Source: a virus
DNA length: 35,869 nt
IMG/VR virus record: IMGVR_UViG_3300035701_000137
Span: 1 to 35,869 of that record
Reading direction: 5' to 3' (one strand)
The position numbers and the translations under genes were made by a program. Numbering within the stretch: the stretch's first letter is position 1; each line of letters starts with the position of its first letter. The notes below the pieces were generated by a model. It was given only the letters and a program-made list of their open reading frames with translations. It did not search any database and was not told the origin of the DNA. Shown here piece after piece: positions 21,604-30,165 of the stretch.

Positions 21604-22328
21604 GCACCCCGATCGATGACCCGACGGCGAACTACACCATCCCGTCTCTGCAGCCTGCAGGACTGCGGATTCCAGAGTTCGCGATCCGCACACTCATCAG
21701 CTGGGCCTTCGACCAGGTCCGCGGCACCATCAACACGCCGAACGACGTCGTCGAGCAGCTGTTCTCGCTCGTGCCACAGGCGGTGCGCGACCAGTTCAAG
21801 CAGTGGATGCTGCAGAACGAGAACATGTACATCGACGTCAGCTGGCCGCGTGACTCGGCAAGCCTGGCGCTCGTCGTCGTCGAACCACAGAGCGAGGCGG
21901 AGTCGACCGATGTGATCCTCAACGACCACGCCGGCATGGTCGACCATGGCACGTTCGGCGACGTGAATCCGTCTGCTGGCGCGGCGTACGCGATCCCGGA
22001 GAAGCGCACCACGAACATCTACGTGGCGTCCGATGACGACCGCCTGACGTTGTTCCTGTACGAGCTGGTGAAGTTCATCCTCGTCAGCAATAAGCAGCTG
22101 CTGACGAAATTCTACGACGTCAACAACCTGAGCCTCAGCGGAGGGGTCCTCGACCACGACTCCGAGAAGCTGCCCCAGTTCGTCTACTACCGGGTCCTCC
22201 AGGCCACGTACATGACCTTCTTCGACTGGAGCGGCGTGCCGAGCGCAGCTGCCATCGTGAGCCTCAACCTCATGGTCGACACGATCCAGAACGCGCAGCG
22301 AGTCGTGGTCCCCGTGCCAACCACCTAA
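21600..22328 (+). CDS. neck / tail terminator candidate
   Basis: A 242-residue protein from GTG 21600, overlapping the upstream stop. It has an N-terminal helical part (IRTLISWAFDQVRGTINTPN), a beta-rich middle (YIDVSWPRDSASLALVVVEP), a helix (TLFLYELVKFILVSNKQLL) and C-terminal strands. The gene lies just before the sheath module, where myoviruses encode neck or tail-terminator proteins that cap the tail. No strong signature is visible, so the call is contextual. Confidence 0.5.
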   Translation: MSTPIDDPTANYTIPSLQPAGLRIPEFAIRTLISWAFDQVRGTINTPNDVVEQLFSLVPQAVRDQFKQWMLQNENMYIDVSWPRDSASLALVVVEPQSEAESTDVILNDHAGMVDHGTFGDVNPSAGAAYAIPEKRTTNIYVASDDDRLTLFLYELVKFILVSNKQLLTKFYDVNNLSLSGGVLDHDSEKLPQFVYYRVLQATYMTFFDWSGVPSAAAIVSLNLMVDTIQNAQRVVVPVPTT

Positions 22329-22337
22329 GGAGGCCGC

Positions 22338-22577
22338 ATGCCAGATGGTGAAGACGATAAGTTCGCGTTCCTGTCAGCCCGTCATGTCGACAACCTCACG
22401 CAGGCGGTCATCGGGCTCGAACGCACGATCCGTAAGGACAGCGAGGCCAGGCGGAAGGACCACGTTGAGATGATGCTCATAATGAAGCAGTTCGTGGCCC
22501 ACACCGAGGGCATCCCGAAGCTCGTCGAGCGCCTCGTCGAGATGGCCGACGCCAACGGGGCCGCGGACGACCACTGA
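22338..22577 (+). CDS. small helical hypothetical protein
   Basis: A 79-residue protein with a near-perfect Shine-Dalgarno (TAAGGAGG). It is predicted almost wholly helical: HVDNLTQAVIGLERTIRKD, then HVEMMLIMKQFVAHTEGI and KLVERLVEMADANG, with heptad-like hydrophobic spacing. There is no signal or membrane segment. A coiled-coil assembly factor or neck component is possible. The strong ribosome site implies it is well expressed. Confidence 0.65.
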   Translation: MPDGEDDKFAFLSARHVDNLTQAVIGLERTIRKDSEARRKDHVEMMLIMKQFVAHTEGIPKLVERLVEMADANGAADDH

Positions 22578-22640
22578 ACGGCGGCGTACCCCTCAGGCAG
22601 CGACTCGTGGTAACAGTGCCTGGTGTCGGGGGTTAGGGTG

Positions 22641-22651
22641 TAGGATAAGAT
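22641..22651 (+). promoter_or_regulatory. overlapping TAGGAT/TAAGAT -10-like hexamers
   Basis: TAGGAT (22641-22646) and TAAGAT (22646-22651) lie 14 and 9 nt before ATG 22661, a gene without a Shine-Dalgarno. They sit in an 83-bp gap ahead of the sheath and tube genes, a sensible place for a tail-module promoter. No -35 is clear. Confidence 0.4.
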
Positions 22652-22660
22652 CACCTCATC

Positions 22661-22972
22661 ATGGACACCAAGGACGAGACCAAGACCCTCGCATTGCTGG
22701 TCGGTCGTACCTACCGTGGTGAGGGTGCGCCGCCGATCACCACGCCGGACGCCGTCGCCGAGTTGCACGCGATGCAGGCTCCGTTCTCCGCGAAACCCGG
22801 CGCCATGTCGATCCAGGTGTACTTCATCACCAAAGGGATCGATAACCCGATCCTGCAGGCGAGCATGGCCGCCTACACGAAGGTCCGCATCGCTACCGTC
22901 GAGGACTTCGACGAGATCTTCGAGGAGCACCACAGGGTCCCTGAAGCCAAGGTCGAGAACCCGAGCCGCTGA
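22661..22972 (+). CDS. hypothetical protein upstream of tail sheath
   Basis: A 103-residue protein with no Shine-Dalgarno. It has a helix-strand mix: KTLALLVGRTYRGEGAP, then AVAELHAMQAPFSAKPG and MSIQVYFITKGID, and an acidic C-terminal helix (VEDFDEIFEEHH). It lies 12 nt before the sheath gene. It is not recognised; position suggests a small tail-assembly or neck protein. Confidence 0.6.
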   Translation: MDTKDETKTLALLVGRTYRGEGAPPITTPDAVAELHAMQAPFSAKPGAMSIQVYFITKGIDNPILQASMAAYTKVRIATVEDFDEIFEEHHRVPEAKVENPSR

Positions 22973-22984
22973 GGAGTCTGCCCA

Positions 22985-24766
22985 ATGACGACGCAGGTTT
23001 TGTTCAATGGTCAGGTGCTCGTCCGACCAGGCGCGTACACGAAGATCGACGCATCGCAGTTCCAGAACGTCGTCCTGTCAGGGCTCGGCATCGTCGGTCT
23101 GATCGGTGAAGCGGACCAGGGCCAGCCACGCACGGTGCAGTCGTTTCTGACGCCTGCAGACGTGAAGAAGTTCTACGTCTCCGGCGACCTCGTCGACGCC
23201 GCCGACATGGCCGCCAACCCGAGCAACGACCCTCGCGTCCCTACCGGAGCGCAGCAGATCGTCTGCTACAAGGTCAACAACTCGGCGCAGTCGACCGTGA
23301 CGACCGCTCCGTTCACGTGGCTGTCCAAGCAGTACGGCGTGCTGACGAACAACATCCAGGTCGCCATCGCGATCAGCGCTCCTGGGTTCGTGGTCACGAT
23401 CACGAACCTCGACGCGTTCGGGAACCTCATCACCGAGGTTAGCCCGATCCTCGGAGGCACCGGCAAATTCTCGATCCAGTACACCGGCACCGGTGCCGCC
23501 GCGACGATAACGACCACCGCGACGACGCTCACCACCGCGGTCACGGCGCCAGGCGTGGCCGACTCGCTGACGCTCAACTTCGCCGACTACCCGACGCTCG
23601 CGCAGCTGCTGCAGGCGCTTGCGGCGAACGGCAAGTACACCGTCACGTCGCTGGTCACCAACTCGAACAGCTTCGCGTCAAACCAGATCGACCTCCAGAG
23701 CGCGGTCGACATCAAGGCCGCGCCACTCGTGGTGACCGCGAAGAACGCGGACATCTCGAACTGGGTCAACGCAAACAGCCAGCAGGTCACGAACACGTTC
23801 ACCCTCGCGACGGCGGCGTTCGTCGGCCCGCTCCTCACCACGCAGCTCGTCAGCGGGACACGAGGCACGTCGGCGAACGCTGACTGGGCAGCCGGGTTCA
23901 CGGCGCTGTCTACGGTCCGGATCAACCAGATGATCCCGCTCGCGTCGTTGGATGGGACCACGGCGCAGGGGACCTTCACGATCGTCTCGGTGCTCGCGGC
24001 CCTCGTCGCCTACGCGAAGCAGGCGTCGAGCACGGCGGGCCAGAACGAGGTCCAAGGTTGGGCTGGCATCAACATGATCAAGGCCAACCTCATCGCGCAG
24101 GCCAACCTGCAGAACAGCGAGCACCTCGTCCTGTTCGGCGAGAAGCCGCAGCGCGTCCGCACGTCGGACGGGGCTGTGGTGTTCTTCCCGGAGTGGGCGA
24201 CGGCGGTGATCGCTGCCGGCATGCGCGCAGGTGCTCCGCTCGGCGAGCCGCTCACGTGGAAGTACGCCAACGTCCTTGGCGTCAGCTCCGACTCCTCGTG
24301 GTCGGAGCAGAGCAACAGCGACGTCGTGTCGATGGAGCTGAACGGCGTCACGGTGCTCAACACGGTCCGCGGTCGCGGGTTCCGCTTCGACAAGGTAATC
24401 ACGACCTACACGAAGTCGAACAACGACGCATACACCGAGGAGACCATCGTCCAGATCTGGAAGTTGGTCGCGTTCAACCTGCGTTCGGCGCTCCAGGACG
24501 CATTCGTCGGACGTGGTGGGACGGTGCAGCGCGTGTCGACCACGCCGGCCGTCATCGCGAACGTCTTGCAGCCTCTCAAGGACGCCGGCGCGATCACGGA
24601 CAGCATCGTGAACGGCCAGCGTCTCAACGCGTGGCGCAACGTCGTCTGGAACCTGAGCGGTGACACGCTGACGATCACCGTCGTCGTCACACCGACGCCA
24701 GGCATCAACTACGTCCTCACCACGATCGTCCTCGTCCCGGCCCAGATCAGTGGAGCTGCGGCGTAG
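22985..24766 (+). CDS. contractile tail sheath protein
   Basis: A 593-residue sheath subunit that polymerises round the tail tube and contracts on infection. The N-terminal VLVRPGAYTKID and GIVGLIGEADQGQPR followed by FLTPADVKKFYVSGDL is the typical sheath start. The middle ~300 residues are the variable beta-rich surface domain. The C-terminal third holds the conserved core: WKYANVLGVSSDSSW, then VLNTVRGRGFRFDKVITTYT, EETIVQIWKLVAFNLRSALQ, and a terminal beta strand pair that joins neighbouring subunits. The Shine-Dalgarno is GAGGAG. This gene makes the phage a myovirus. Confidence 0.9.
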   Translation: MTTQVLFNGQVLVRPGAYTKIDASQFQNVVLSGLGIVGLIGEADQGQPRTVQSFLTPADVKKFYVSGDLVDAADMAANPSNDPRVPTGAQQIVCYKVNNSAQSTVTTAPFTWLSKQYGVLTNNIQVAIAISAPGFVVTITNLDAFGNLITEVSPILGGTGKFSIQYTGTGAAATITTTATTLTTAVTAPGVADSLTLNFADYPTLAQLLQALAANGKYTVTSLVTNSNSFASNQIDLQSAVDIKAAPLVVTAKNADISNWVNANSQQVTNTFTLATAAFVGPLLTTQLVSGTRGTSANADWAAGFTALSTVRINQMIPLASLDGTTAQGTFTIVSVLAALVAYAKQASSTAGQNEVQGWAGINMIKANLIAQANLQNSEHLVLFGEKPQRVRTSDGAVVFFPEWATAVIAAGMRAGAPLGEPLTWKYANVLGVSSDSSWSEQSNSDVVSMELNGVTVLNTVRGRGFRFDKVITTYTKSNNDAYTEETIVQIWKLVAFNLRSALQDAFVGRGGTVQRVSTTPAVIANVLQPLKDAGAITDSIVNGQRLNAWRNVVWNLSGDTLTITVVVTPTPGINYVLTTIVLVPAQISGAAA

Positions 24767-24782
24767 CAGAAGGAGCTGAGAG

Positions 24783-25280
24783 ATGGCGCGTCAAGCACTT
24801 CCAAAGAGCCCTCCTGGGACCGGCGCCACCCGCGTCTTCTCGGGTGCGAGGGCAATCTTTTTCTTCAACGGCGAGGTCGTCGGGTTCGCCAGCGGTGTGT
24901 CCGGCTCGGAGGAGATCCAGTACGAGCCTGTCGACACGCTCGATCACCTGGAGGTTCGCGAGTTCGTGCCGGTCGCCTACCGCTGCACGCTCACGGCACA
25001 GGTGTTCCGCACGATCTCCATCGGCGCTTCGGAGGACGTCAACGGACCGGGCTCGCTCAAGCAGCAGCAGATCTTCCCGAAGTTCGACGACATCTTCCGC
25101 ATTCTTGGCGTCGACGCCCTCGTCCAGGACGACCCTCGTCTCAGCGACAAGGTCCTCCACCAGTTCCAGGGTGTGAAGACGGCGAGCTACAACTTCAACA
25201 TCCCGGCGCGTGGCATCGTCACGCAGAACGTCACGTTCGTCGCCATCCGGGCCTTCGACGAGTCCGAGGTCAGCCCGTAA
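24783..25280 (+). CDS. tail tube protein
   Basis: A 165-residue tube subunit just after the sheath, as in contractile phages. It has the N-terminal strand pair AIFFFNGEVVGFASGVSG, then IQYEPVDTLDHLEVREFVPV, a CTLTAQVFRTI strand, and the C-terminal YNFNIPARGIVTQNVTFVAI strand block, consistent with the gp19/FII-like tube fold that stacks in hexameric rings. An AAGGAG Shine-Dalgarno precedes the ATG. It is probably among the most abundant tail proteins. Confidence 0.85.
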   Translation: MARQALPKSPPGTGATRVFSGARAIFFFNGEVVGFASGVSGSEEIQYEPVDTLDHLEVREFVPVAYRCTLTAQVFRTISIGASEDVNGPGSLKQQQIFPKFDDIFRILGVDALVQDDPRLSDKVLHQFQGVKTASYNFNIPARGIVTQNVTFVAIRAFDESEVSP

Positions 25281-25297
25281 GCTGAGCGAGCACTAGA

Positions 25298-25311
25298 GCA
25301 GCCACGGCTGC
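25298..25311 (+). repeat. short palindrome in the tube-chaperone gap
   Basis: GCAGCC-AC-GGCTGC can fold as a 5-bp stem with a 4-nt loop. No T-tract follows, so it is not a standard terminator. It may weakly separate tube expression from the less abundant chaperones. The rest of the 92-bp gap holds only the purine-rich ribosome site of the next gene. Confidence 0.4.
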
Positions 25312-25372
25312 ATGAGCAGAAGAGGGTCGGCGTGTAGAGGGTGGAGAAAACCAAGACCAAGAGGAGAAGAGG

Positions 25373-25804
25373 ATGAGTGCAGCAGCAGCTGTGGTTCCGG
25401 CACCGGAGCCCGAGGTAGTAGCGTCCGCCGAGGAGAAGGAACGCGACTTCGTGATCGTGGACGTCCAGGCTGGAGACACCAAGGTCATCCAGCAATCCAC
25501 GTCGTTCACGATCACGTGGAAGAAGGAGACCGGGCAGGTCCTGGTCGGCACGTTCACGGCTCAGCGTCCGAACCTCGGACAGCTCGGCCGGATCGCCGTG
25601 ATCAAGGCGAAGCTGAACGGAGGCGAGAAGGTCGACCCGAACACCGACTTCTGTCACGAGATGATGGCGGCGCTCCAGGTGATCCTGACGGACGTTCCCG
25701 ATTGGTGGACCCCAGACGAGTTCTATGACGCCCGCCCACTGCGTGAAGTGTGGGACCACGTTCGCAGGTGGATCGACAACTTTCGTAGCCGCCGCGTGGG
25801 CTGA
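25373..25804 (+). CDS. tail assembly chaperone, short form (G-like)
   Basis: A 143-residue protein between tube and tape measure, the position of gpG-like tail assembly chaperones. It has an acidic Ala/Pro-rich start, a beta part (DFVIVDVQAGDTKVIQQ, FTITWKKETGQVLVGTFTA) and a helical C-terminal part ending DWWTPDEFYDA...REVWDHVRRWIDNF. The Shine-Dalgarno is GAGGAGAAGAGG. The reading frame overlaps the next ORF in the +1 frame, so a fraction of ribosomes is expected to shift and make a G-T fusion. Confidence 0.75.
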   Translation: MSAAAAVVPAPEPEVVASAEEKERDFVIVDVQAGDTKVIQQSTSFTITWKKETGQVLVGTFTAQRPNLGQLGRIAVIKAKLNGGEKVDPNTDFCHEMMAALQVILTDVPDWWTPDEFYDARPLREVWDHVRRWIDNFRSRRVG

Positions 25805-26219
25805 CGACGCGGCCGTGCTGCGGACCACCGCCGCGGCACGTTTGGACAAGGAGTGGCTGCAACGCTGGTGGTGCCAGAAGTACAACCGACCGCGGAAGGA
25901 TCCGCTGCTCGCCGAGTACACGCTTGAGGAACTTATGATCGAATTCTTCGAGGACCTGATCGAGATGGAGCCCGACGAAGCATTCCCGCGTCCTGCGCGA
26001 GAGGCCGACCGCATCGTGATGCGCACCGGCGACAGGATCCTCGATGACTGGCAGGAGAAGGCGATCAAGGGTGAGAAGATCGACTTCTCGACAGCGTTCA
26101 AGTCTGCAGAGGCTCAGGCGGCATTCGATGCTGTCCGGGAACGCAGCAGGAAGCGTGGTCAGGCGAAAGAGAAGGAAGTCGTCGAGGAGTTTCGCGACAC
26201 CTACGGTGAGGAGAAGTAG
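25373..26219 (+). CDS. tail assembly chaperone, frameshifted long form (G-T fusion)
   Basis: A predicted +1 frameshift joins 25373-25783 to 25785-26219, giving about 281 residues. The T part has no convincing start of its own: ATG 25725 would begin with non-conserved text, and the plausible T sequence starts near AAWADDAAV, followed by LDKEWLQRWWCQKYNRPRKD, the WW-x-x-KYN-x-P pattern of T chaperones, then EELMIEFFEDLIEME. Such fusions coat the tape measure during tail assembly in most long-tailed phages. The +1 direction is less common than -1, but examples are known. Confidence 0.65.
25725..26219 (+). CDS. T-chaperone reading frame (probably expressed only by frameshift)
   Basis: The +1-frame ORF that encodes the T portion. 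The frame is open from 25689 onward, so the overlap with the short chaperone is about 115 nt. ATG 25725 has no Shine-Dalgarno, and its first ~18 codons are out of frame within conserved upstream sequence, so independent translation is unlikely. It ends in TAGTG, overlapping the tape measure start at 26219. Confidence 0.5.
   Translation: MTPAHCVKCGTTFAGGSTTFVAAAWADDAAVLRTTAAARLDKEWLQRWWCQKYNRPRKDPLLAEYTLEELMIEFFEDLIEMEPDEAFPRPAREADRIVMRTGDRILDDWQEKAIKGEKIDFSTAFKSAEAQAAFDAVRERSRKRGQAKEKEVVEEFRDTYGEEK
25781..25784 (+). other. candidate +1 frameshift site TTT-C
   Basis: In the upstream frame the codons read AAC TTT CGT AGC. A Phe tRNA on TTT can re-pair with TTC one base downstream, and the next codon then becomes GTA in the T frame. 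TTT is uncommon in this GC-rich text. The site is about 20 nt before the zero-frame stop. Confidence 0.5.
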
Positions 26220-28432
26220 TGGCCGACGACGTAGACATCAAGCTCGGCATCGACATCTCGGCGCTGCAACGCAGCTCCGCACAGGCCGCGCAGGTCCTCC
26301 AGCGAGAGTTCGAGCGCACTGTCGGCGCGAACGTGCTCGGCAACGGGATGCCGAGCGCTGCCGGAGCCGGCGTGCAGGCCGGCGCCAGCAGCAAGGACAC
26401 GATCCGCGGCGTCATCGATCAGCTCATGCTGATCCACAACACCCTCCAACGAGGTTTCAGCGTCGGCGGTCCTGGCACAGCCGGTGGTGCTGGCATCGGC
26501 GGAGGACTCGGTGCCGGCGGCGGAGGTGGAGGTGGAGGTGGAGGCGCTGGCGGTGGCGGCATGGGCGGAGGCAGCGGCCTGGGGATGCTGAGGCAGGGAG
26601 CCACCGGGAAGATGCTCAGCATCGCCTCCATCGCGGGTCAGGCTATGGAGGGGATCAACGACATGTTCCGCTCCGGGTTCGATCCGCTCACGGTCCTGCA
26701 CACCGTCGGCAAGGTCACCGACAAGATCCCGTTCGTCGGCTCGATGGTCCGCACCCTCACCCAGGAGGCAGAGACCAAGCAGAACATGCGCATCCAGCAG
26801 AAGAGGATGTACCAGGCCACGGGAAACCAGGGCGTGGTGTGGATGCGCGAGATGCGCGAGAAGCAGCGGGACGTGATGTCGCAGTACGGGTTGCCCGCTG
26901 CGGAGATGGAGCAGCTCTACGGCGCCACGGCTCAGCAAGGCATCGGCGCACCGACACCGACGACGATGGGCTTCGCCAGCACCATGGGCATGGAGGCAGC
27001 GGGTCGCGCGATCCAGACCGGCGGAGCACTGCGCCGTGGCGGTGTGAAGGACGTCGACGAGGCGCTCTCGGCGTCGATCGGTACGGCGGTAATGATCGGG
27101 CTCGGCAAGGCGCGCTGGCTGGAGGTCGCCGACAAGCTCGCCGAGTCGGCCAGTCAGCTCGGTTCGACCGCGTTCGACTGGCAGAACGCGCTCTCGATGC
27201 AGACGAGCATCGCCGGGCTCGGCAAGCAGTTCGCCGGCGCCGGGCCGGCAGGCGCGGCGATCCAAGGCGTGATGCAGACGCAGGCCAGCAGCCAGCAGGG
27301 CATCACCGGCGCGATCAACCTTCAGGCGGCGCAGCAGGTCCTCGGGCCGAGCGCAGGCATCGGCCAGATCACTGCCCTGATCGAGCGCGGCTGGAACAAC
27401 CTGGAGTTCCGCAAGGCGCTCATCACCGGGATGATGCAGCTGCCGGTTGTGCGCGACGCGCTTGACGAGTGGAACAAGGGCAACAAGCGTCCGCTCTACG
27501 ACTTCGCGTACACCGTCGCCAGCGAGCTTCGCGCGCCGATCGACGACATCGTCAACACGCTGGTCGCCGAGTCGACACCGAACGTCTTCGACGTGCTGCA
27601 CGACATCTCGGTGGGAGCCGGCAAGCTGCAAGAAGTACCGATCGAGAGACTCCAGCGTCCTGCCGAGAAGCAGATCCAGGAGGAACGCTACATCCCGAGC
27701 GACGACAACGAGCCCGACGTGTACGGAGTCCCTGCGTCGACAGCTCCGCCCGGAGGTGGGTCGATCCCGGCGTCCGCCGACCCTAGCTTCCTCGCACCGC
27801 CGGTGCCGAGCTTCCAGTCATCGTCGCAGATGTCAGGAGCCAACTGGCAGACCGCAGGCATCCACTTCCGGCACCCAGGAGGTGCCGCTGCTGGTGGCGA
27901 CATCACGTACCCGCCCGGCACGACCATCCGCGCTCCGTTCAGCGGGCGCGTCCGCACTGCCATGGGCGGGACTCGTGGCGCTGGCGCCCATTCCGCGCCG
28001 GGAACCTTCGTCGTCTTGGAGGGTGATGACAACGACACCACCAAGTACGGTCACCTCGATCCGAGGACTGCCGTCAAGAGCGGCTCGTATGTGCAGGCTG
28101 GTGACGTGCTCGGTGTGACCCTCGACGCCGACACATGGAAGCGCACCGGGATGGCATCTCACCTCCACTACCAGCACATCCATAAAGGGAAGAACCTCGA
28201 CTTCTCTCACCCGACCGCCGCGATGCGAGAAGAACTGAACAGGCTGACGGCAGATCCTCAAGGTGATGTCGGTGGCACCGCAGCAGCTGCAGGTGGCGGC
28301 GGTGGTGGCGTCGTCCATCACGTCGTGGAGGTCGTCATCCGACAGGACCACATCGGCAGGCCAGTCGCCCACGTCGTCAACCCAGGAGCCAAGCCTCATG
28401 CCCCTGGTCAGCTGGTTGGTGGTCGTCGGTGA
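26219..28432 (+). CDS. tape measure protein with M23-like peptidase domain
   Basis: A 737-residue protein after the chaperones, which is the tape measure position; it sets tail length and helps DNA entry. The N-terminal ~85 residues are helical; a long poly-Gly linker follows (about 26520-26580); helical regions continue to residue ~500. Residues ~545-670 resemble a LytM/M23 metallopeptidase that cuts peptidoglycan: candidate zinc ligands H552 (FRHPGG), D561 (GGDITYPPG) and H650 (HLHYQ), with H612 in KYGHLD and PFSGRV typical of the fold. The H-to-D spacing is wider than the usual HxxxD. A Gly-rich linker and a basic tail end it. The GTG start overlaps the TAG stop. Confidence 0.8.
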   Translation: MADDVDIKLGIDISALQRSSAQAAQVLQREFERTVGANVLGNGMPSAAGAGVQAGASSKDTIRGVIDQLMLIHNTLQRGFSVGGPGTAGGAGIGGGLGAGGGGGGGGGGAGGGGMGGGSGLGMLRQGATGKMLSIASIAGQAMEGINDMFRSGFDPLTVLHTVGKVTDKIPFVGSMVRTLTQEAETKQNMRIQQKRMYQATGNQGVVWMREMREKQRDVMSQYGLPAAEMEQLYGATAQQGIGAPTPTTMGFASTMGMEAAGRAIQTGGALRRGGVKDVDEALSASIGTAVMIGLGKARWLEVADKLAESASQLGSTAFDWQNALSMQTSIAGLGKQFAGAGPAGAAIQGVMQTQASSQQGITGAINLQAAQQVLGPSAGIGQITALIERGWNNLEFRKALITGMMQLPVVRDALDEWNKGNKRPLYDFAYTVASELRAPIDDIVNTLVAESTPNVFDVLHDISVGAGKLQEVPIERLQRPAEKQIQEERYIPSDDNEPDVYGVPASTAPPGGGSIPASADPSFLAPPVPSFQSSSQMSGANWQTAGIHFRHPGGAAAGGDITYPPGTTIRAPFSGRVRTAMGGTRGAGAHSAPGTFVVLEGDDNDTTKYGHLDPRTAVKSGSYVQAGDVLGVTLDADTWKRTGMASHLHYQHIHKGKNLDFSHPTAAMREELNRLTADPQGDVGGTAAAAGGGGGGVVHHVVEVVIRQDHIGRPVAHVVNPGAKPHAPGQLVGGRR

Positions 28433-30165
28433 TCCGCGTATCTGCCGGACCTGTCCGTGACGTTAACAACACGTGCCACGTGCTGCACATCCCTCGCAAC
28501 GCGGCGATCGATCCGCAGGCCGTGCTCGACAGCGTCGTCAACCCGACGACTAAGACGAAGGCGTCAGCAGGCTTCAACAAGCCAGGCGGTGCCTCATGGA
28601 TGGGCGGCAACGCCAGCGACGTGATGGCATGCAACTTCAGCAAGGACGTCGACGGTGCGGTCGGCACGTTGTCGTTGATGCTCAAGCCGCGACCGGGCGG
28701 CATGGATTACCTCAACACTGTCTTCCCGGGCGATCTGCTGGCTGCGTTCATGTCGGACAGCGGCGACTACGACCCAGCCAACCGTGCGAGCGGCACGTTC
28801 GTGACGTTCGTGATCATCGACAGCGTGCGGCAGCTGACGGCGGTCGAGAACGGCGGAGCAGTCGTGAACACGGTTTCGATCACGGCGCGCGACATGGGTG
28901 TCGTCTTCTCGGAGACGGCCTGCGTCAACGATCAGGCGTTCCAGCAGCTCGACAACCTGCTGTTCAGCGGCGATTACCTGAAGCAGCTGTATGGCAAGAG
29001 CCAGCTCGCGCTCAGCCCGCTGGAGAATATCCTCCTCCTGCTGCGCATCTTCTACGACTCGTCGGCAACCAAGACCCAGAACGCGGACGGCACCTTCGCT
29101 TCGAGCACAGGAGTCGACCTCCAGTGGAAGCTCGACAACACGCGCCAGCTCGCGTCGCTGATCGACGTAACCTCGTTCGTGCAGGTGCCGATCTTCGGCT
29201 ACCGGCCGATCGAGCCCGCCGCCCTGATCCAGTACGGCAACCTCTGGTCAGCGATGGAAGCCTTCAGCAACCCGGTGCTCAACGAGATGTTCGTCGACGT
29301 CCGAGACCTCGACACGCAGAACAGCGCCTACCAGTCCGTGCAGGCATCGTTCGTCTCCAACAACGAGACGTTCGTGTTGGACGACGTCAGGAACCAGCAG
29401 GTCGCTGTGAACGACGTCGACACCAGCGGCGTGTTCAACAAGTCAGCGCCAGGCGTGGTGTCCACCGTTGCGCTCGTCCTCCGCGAGCGTCCGTTCGACG
29501 ATGCCGTCTTCTCCGCACTCCCCACGAGCGTGGTCGAGTCGACCGAGATCGACAACTCAGAGATCTCGCGGTCGTCGCACGACGTGTTCAACTGGTTCCG
29601 GCTCAGGCTCGGCAACGCAGACGTGAAGTTGCAGGAGATCCTCGAAGGCGTCGGCATCGTCCCGGACTCGGTCGCTCGCTTCGGGTTCCGTCGGATGGAT
29701 GCCGAGACGCAGTTCATGTTCACGTCTAGCAAGTTCGCCGTCGACGCGAAGGGTGGCGCGAAGATCGACTTCACCAGCGTCTACGAGTTCTTCGTCGACA
29801 AGCTCGGGCACTGGTACGGCGGCAACGAGAACTTCCTCGCCGGCGGGATGACGGTCAGGTTCCGTCCCGACATCCGCGTCGGTACTCGACTTGAGTTCCG
29901 ACGAGGGAGTCAGAAGTTATGGTTCTACGTCCAGGGTGTCAACCACAGCTTCAGCAAGGACCCCGGCCGCAGCCGCACGCAGCTCACCCTCACGCGAGGC
30001 CGCGATGACTCTGGTCTCCCAGAGATAACCCTGACCACGTTCCAGCACGACCAACTCAAGCAGGCCAATCCGACGTCGCCGAGCGCGTCGCCGAGCGCAT
30101 CACCGACTAACCTCGCGCCGCGGCCGACCGGACTAGAGCCACTCAAACCAGGATTTGGGACATGA
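28429..30165 (+). CDS. baseplate hub protein (gpD/gp27-like)
   Basis: A 578-residue protein after the tape measure, where contractile tails encode the hub (P2 gpD, T4 gp27). It has an N-terminal beta part, a middle with long helices (FQQLDNLLFSGDYLKQLYG), and a C-terminal beta-rich part with GGMTVRFRPDIRVGTRLEFR and QKLWFYVQGVNHSFS, the typical end of hub proteins where the tube-like domain presents a strand pair for the tape measure and tube. The tail is a Ser/Pro repeat (SPSASPSASPT). The GTG start overlaps the upstream stop (GTGA); the stop overlaps the next ATG (ATGA). Confidence 0.75.
   Translation: MIRVSAGPVRDVNNTCHVLHIPRNAAIDPQAVLDSVVNPTTKTKASAGFNKPGGASWMGGNASDVMACNFSKDVDGAVGTLSLMLKPRPGGMDYLNTVFPGDLLAAFMSDSGDYDPANRASGTFVTFVIIDSVRQLTAVENGGAVVNTVSITARDMGVVFSETACVNDQAFQQLDNLLFSGDYLKQLYGKSQLALSPLENILLLLRIFYDSSATKTQNADGTFASSTGVDLQWKLDNTRQLASLIDVTSFVQVPIFGYRPIEPAALIQYGNLWSAMEAFSNPVLNEMFVDVRDLDTQNSAYQSVQASFVSNNETFVLDDVRNQQVAVNDVDTSGVFNKSAPGVVSTVALVLRERPFDDAVFSALPTSVVESTEIDNSEISRSSHDVFNWFRLRLGNADVKLQEILEGVGIVPDSVARFGFRRMDAETQFMFTSSKFAVDAKGGAKIDFTSVYEFFVDKLGHWYGGNENFLAGGMTVRFRPDIRVGTRLEFRRGSQKLWFYVQGVNHSFSKDPGRSRTQLTLTRGRDDSGLPEITLTTFQHDQLKQANPTSPSASPSASPTNLAPRPTGLEPLKPGFGT

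Noticed and set aside
22594-22622. Inverted repeat CAGGCA...TGCCTG as a terminator
   Set aside because: Only 6 bp with a 17-nt loop and no T-tract; too weak for an intrinsic terminator.
26044-27465. 473-codon + strand ORF overlapping T chaperone and tape measure
   Set aside because: Arg/His/Gly-rich alternate-frame shadow; the tape measure frame has the domain content.
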